Origin: Candidatus Sulfotelmatobacter sp.
GTDB lineage: Bacteria > Acidobacteriota > Terriglobia > Terriglobales > Acidobacteriaceae
DNA length: 7,919 nucleotides
Assembly (NCBI GenBank): GCA_030037575.1
Contig: JASHRB010000628.1
Span: forward strand, 1 to 7,919
Direction of reading: 5' to 3'
Both the position numbers and the translations under genes were made by a program. The notes beneath the pieces were generated by a model. The model saw only the letters and a program-made list of their open reading frames with translations, did not search any database and was not told the DNA's origin. Shown here piece after piece: positions 6,951-7,919 of the stretch. Positions within the stretch are counted from its first letter, which is position 1; each line of letters begins with the position of its first letter.

Positions 6951-7919
6951 ATGAACGTCCTGCTACTTTCCATGCCCGATTCGTTCGAGCATATGCCGCC
7001 GATGGCTATCCGTATGCCCAATGGTGCGCTCAGCTCACTGGCCGGAAACGTTGATCCCCGGCACCGCGTGGCCGTCGCTGATTTGATCCTGGTTCAGCGT
7101 CGGGTTCGCGAAACTGTTACCAGACTTGTGCGCGAGCTCGATCCGGAAGTCGTGGGACTATCCATCATGACGTTTCAGCGCCCTACCGCGGCTCGCTTGG
7201 TTGAACTGATCCGTTTTCTGCGGCGGGGAGTGAAGATTGTCGTGGGCGGATACGATCCCAGCCTTGCCCCCGAAGCCTACGAAGAAATGAACGTTGATTA
7301 TCTTGTGCGTAGCGAGGGGGAAGTCACTTTCCGCGAACTGTTGCGCGCCATCGAACAAGGGTCGGGTTTCGAGTGCGTCCACGGCCTCTCTTATCGTAAC
7401 GGCAAAAATTGGGTGCACAATCCCGATCGTCCGCCACACCGCTTGGAGGACAGCGAAATCCGCCCGCCGAACCGCGATGCGCGCGTGCTCAAAGGCTATA
7501 CGTTGCTCGGCCGCCAAGTGGACGTGATAGAGACCTCTCGCGGTTGCACCTACGATTGCAGCTTCTGTTCCATCGTCGAGATGAGGGGCCGAAATTTCCA
7601 CACCTACTCTTTTAGCCGAGTACTGGCGGACATCCGCGATGCGCGCGACCACGGCGCCCAAACCATTTTCCTGGTGGACGACAACATTACGCTGAACGTG
7701 GGCCGCTTCGAGGCGCTTTGCCAGGCCATCATCGGCGCCGGGCTAAACACGCTCGACTATTTCGTACAGGCCATGACCTCCGCCATTGCCCATCACGGTG
7801 AAACCCTTGCTCCGCTGATGCGACGGGCCGGTTTTCGCTATGTTTTCCTGGGCATCGAGAACATCCTGGAAAGCGACCTGGAATTTCTCCGGGCCTCTGC
7901 TAAGAACAGCGAGCGTACG
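6951..7919 (+). CDS. Cobalamin-binding-domain radical SAM protein (3' end cut by window)
   Basis: The frame is open from ATG at 6951 to the last base, giving 323 residues with no stop. It has the order of B12-binding/radical SAM (class B methylase-like) enzymes. The N-terminal Rossmann-type domain (about 1-140) begins MNVLLLSMP and contains VVGLSIMTFQ (67-76), VVGGYDPSLAPE (97-108) and DYLVRSEGE (116-124). A linker is followed by the radical SAM barrel from about 190, with the cluster motif C-X3-C-X2-C at Cys199, Cys203 and Cys206. Next come FLVDDN (240-245) and the GIEN motif (311-314). The DxHxxG cobalamin-ligating motif is not seen, as in many members of this superfamily. Such enzymes methylate or rearrange unreactive carbons in lipids, cofactors or natural products. 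The substrate cannot be inferred here, since the C-terminus and downstream neighbours are missing. The 226-bp upstream gap contains TACAAT at 6871-6876 as a weak -10 candidate. Confidence 0.88.
   Translation, partial: MNVLLLSMPDSFEHMPPMAIRMPNGALSSLAGNVDPRHRVAVADLILVQRRVRETVTRLVRELDPEVVGLSIMTFQRPTAARLVELIRFLRRGVKIVVGGYDPSLAPEAYEEMNVDYLVRSEGEVTFRELLRAIEQGSGFECVHGLSYRNGKNWVHNPDRPPHRLEDSEIRPPNRDARVLKGYTLLGRQVDVIETSRGCTYDCSFCSIVEMRGRNFHTYSFSRVLADIRDARDHGAQTIFLVDDNITLNVGRFEALCQAIIGAGLNTLDYFVQAMTSAIAHHGETLAPLMRRAGFRYVFLGIENILESDLEFLRASAKNSERT

Noticed and set aside
7158..7661. A 167-codon minus-strand frame inside the radical SAM gene
   Set aside because: It is antisense to a protein with a clear CX3CX2C cluster motif and has no recognisable homology.

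Overview
The window looks like part of an acidobacterial (Acidobacteriota) chromosome, or that of a close soil relative. This is inferred from gene content, not from a marker gene. It encodes a cytoplasmic Ser/Thr kinase fused to a TolB-like domain and TPR repeats, a secreted glutamic (eqolisin-type) peptidase and a Tat-exported penicillin-binding-protein-like serine hydrolase, with moderately GC-rich coding sequence. No rRNA, convincing tRNA, CRISPR array or intact mobile element is present.

Layout. On the minus strand are three genes separated by wide gaps, so they are probably separate transcription units: a G1-family peptidase (70-927), a protein kinase (1698-3944) and a serine hydrolase (4473-6257). 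On the plus strand are a short ParD-like antitoxin fragment without a toxin partner (6560-6724) and a cobalamin-binding-type radical SAM protein (6951 onward, cut by the window end). The gap at 1012-1697 holds no recognisable gene but contains overlapping inverted repeats. The gap at 3945-4472 contains the kinase promoter. The gap at 6258-6559 contains the hydrolase promoter and a 12-bp palindrome that resembles a tRNA T-arm.

How the parts relate. There is no clear shared pathway. The peptidase and hydrolase are both exported and may act on protein or peptide/peptidoglycan-like substrates outside the cytoplasm. The kinase is a soluble signalling protein with a protein-interaction tail. The ParD fragment and T-arm-like palindrome suggest that the boundary between the minus-strand and plus-strand genes is a scar of past insertion or deletion.

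The most useful sequence-level observations are two sigma70-like promoters with the same TTGACG -35 box and 17-bp spacer. The one before the kinase sits so close to the ATG that its mRNA would be almost leaderless. Others are a perfect 8-bp hairpin in the peptidase leader and the toxinless, C-terminally replaced ParD. I did not find a convincing new multi-gene system.
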